Source: Nostoc calcicola FACHB-3891
GTDB taxonomy: Bacteria; Cyanobacteriota; Cyanobacteriia; Cyanobacteriales; Nostocaceae
DNA: 64,000 bases
Assembly (NCBI RefSeq): GCF_014697355.1
Contig: NZ_JACJRQ010000008.1
Coordinates: 168,966-232,965 of the forward strand
Reading direction: 5' to 3'
The position numbers were made by a program, and so were the translations under genes. This document shows, in pieces, positions 62,850 to 64,000 of this stretch. Under the pieces are notes generated by a model. It was not told where the DNA came from, searched no databases, and was given only the letters and a program-made list of their open reading frames with translations. Position 1 is the first letter of the stretch. Each line of letters begins with the position of its first letter.

Positions 62850-63728
62850 ATGAAGGTGGCATTTCTGGGAACTGGACTGATGGGACTACCAATGGCTCAA
62901 AGGTTATTAGCCGCAGATATACAGCTAATTGCCTATAATCGCACCCCAGAAAAATTAGCACCACTACAAGCAGCTGGGGCTGAAATTGTCACACACGCCC
63001 GCCACGCTATTAGTGCTGCTGAGTGCGTCATCCTCATGCTGACTAATGCACCAGCCATTTATAATGTCTTGCTTTCAGATAGAGCTTCCCAAACTCTCAA
63101 CGGGCGCACTATCATCCAAATGGGAACAATTACTCCCACCGAAAGCCAGGAAATTAGAGATGCAGTTGTTGCAGGTGGTGGTGAGTATTTAGAAGCACCC
63201 GTGTTAGGAAGCATCCCCGAAGCAAAAGCTGGCAAGTTGATTGTTATGGTAGGTGCCCAGCCAGAACAATATCAACGCCACTTGAAGTTACTCCAACATT
63301 TTGGGACAGAACCTTTACTTGTCGGTCCTGTAGGAGCCGCGGCGGGGCTGAAATTGGCACTCAATCAACTAATAGCTTCTCTAACAACTAGCTTTGCTCT
63401 GAGTCTCGCTTTTGTCCAGCGTCAAGGTGTGGATGTGGATGTGTTTATGCAAATCTTGCGCGACAGTTCACTTTATGCGCCGACCTTTGACAAAAAACTC
63501 CAACGGATGTTGGATGGCAATTATGCCGATCCCAATTTCCCCACAAAACACTTGCTCAAAGATACAGAATTGTTTATCTCGGAAGCAAAATCTGTGAGTT
63601 TAGATCTCAGTAGTATTAAAGGAGTGCGACAAATCTTGCAAACAGCCGTGAAAATGTCATTTGCTGAAGATGATTATTCATCACTATTTGCTGTCATCAA
63701 AGAATGGGGAGAAGCGATCGGTGATTGA
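62850..63728 (+). CDS. NAD(P)-dependent beta-hydroxyacid dehydrogenase
   Basis: A 292-residue enzyme of the 3-hydroxyisobutyrate dehydrogenase/glyoxylate-succinic semialdehyde reductase group. The Rossmann motif is GTGLMG (7-12) with YNRT (29-32), which favours NADPH. APVLGSIPEAKAGKL (116-130) is the substrate-binding signature, and the catalytic Lys168 with Asn172 is in GAAAGLKLALNQL. Reduction of glyoxylate or succinic semialdehyde is plausible. GGAAC lies 8 bases before the ATG. Confidence 0.92.
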   Translation: MKVAFLGTGLMGLPMAQRLLAADIQLIAYNRTPEKLAPLQAAGAEIVTHARHAISAAECVILMLTNAPAIYNVLLSDRASQTLNGRTIIQMGTITPTESQEIRDAVVAGGGEYLEAPVLGSIPEAKAGKLIVMVGAQPEQYQRHLKLLQHFGTEPLLVGPVGAAAGLKLALNQLIASLTTSFALSLAFVQRQGVDVDVFMQILRDSSLYAPTFDKKLQRMLDGNYADPNFPTKHLLKDTELFISEAKSVSLDLSSIKGVRQILQTAVKMSFAEDDYSSLFAVIKEWGEAIGD

Positions 63729-63752
63729 GCATTTGGCACTTGTACTGCCCTT

Positions 63753-63826
63753 CCCTGCGGGACGCTACGCGAACGACTACGCTCAGGAACCGCGTAGCCG
63801 TTGGCGGAGCCTCTCGTAGAGAAGTA
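63753..63826. repeat. GC-rich palindromic dispersed repeat
   Basis: GCGGGACGCTACGCGAACGA and AACCGCGTAGCCGTTGGCGG give several overlapping small hairpins and end with CTCTCGTAGAGAAG, shared with the nested insert at 9741-9805. From 63827 to 64000 I see only GGGGTATTGGGCATTGGGG low complexity and AT-rich sequence. Confidence 0.8.
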
Positions 63827-64000
63827 TGGGGTATTGGGCATTGGGGAAAGCATTATAGCGATTCTCGTTTGGATGCACACGCTGTAGCCCACATTCCGCA
63901 CCCTAACTGTCACACACCAACAAAAAGCTGACAGAGTAGTACATAAAAACTAAGTTTGATTCAAAAGTTAAGACACTTAATGATAATAGCTAGCATTAAT

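Overview
The window looks like chromosome from a filamentous, probably heterocyst-forming cyanobacterium (Nostocales). The octamer GCGATCGC (HIP1) recurs throughout. There is an ndhH gene of the cyanobacterial NDH-1 complex, a cyanobacteriochrome GAF protein, a cyanobacterial-type CobT, and very many short tandem heptamers and palindromic repeats of the kind that litter Nostoc-like genomes. No rRNA, tRNA or CRISPR array was recognised.

Layout. 1-14 kb is mostly housekeeping: ftsX, def, an AddB/Cas4-like Fe-S nuclease, a GNAT acetyltransferase overlapping recJ, a LysR regulator, a methyltransferase, then an OmpR-type regulator and histidine kinase followed by DUF2127, PepSY, DUF347 and PAP2 membrane or envelope genes. 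14-24 kb has a Tat/lipoprotein polyamine-type binding protein, cobT, a DUF2232 protein with a Crp/Fnr regulator, and a 1323-residue protein with a C-terminal Hsp70-like ATPase. 24-35 kb is a surface-polysaccharide region (two initiating sugar transferases, a GT4 glycosyltransferase, gmd, fcl) with an orphan sugar ABC permease, a catalase-like protein, 5-formyl-THF cyclo-ligase and a CSP41-like epimerase. 34-47 kb has two Uma2 nucleases, an SMP-30 lactonase, hicAB, pgsA, aspA, a DUF362 protein, a GAF histidine kinase, an EEP-family nuclease, rsmH and ndhH.

47.7-57.8 kb is an accessory, defence-like island. A 1155-residue protein fusing an HKD (phospholipase-D-like) domain to a SNF2 helicase and a 1158-residue Eco57I-type adenine methylase are encoded in the same direction. 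They are separated by an oppositely oriented Rpn/DUF4351 nuclease gene that sits between two direct copies of a 78-bp repeat, followed by a degenerate repeat array. Downstream are a small protein and an HNH protein, and after them a remnant matching the methylase C-terminus. I read this as a candidate methylase plus helicase-nuclease restriction system whose two main genes were pushed apart by later insertions.

58-61 kb holds a stand-alone GAF with DXCF and CH motifs (a chromophore-binding cyanobacteriochrome without output domain), a VOC protein, and a tight three-gene cluster: antitoxin-like protein, PIN RNase and a protein with a HEPN-like RNKLVH motif plus a C-terminal OST-HTH/LOTUS-like domain. 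61-64 kb returns to ordinary genes: a MidA-like methyltransferase, a 31-residue hydrophobic peptide and a beta-hydroxyacid dehydrogenase.

A recurring theme is repeat invasion of coding DNA. recJ, cobT, the SNF2 helicase gene and the MidA-like gene all carry in-frame stretches of the same repeats that fill the intergenic regions. In the helicase and MidA genes the same repeat is even read in the same frame. All functions are assigned from motifs read by eye; no database search was run.
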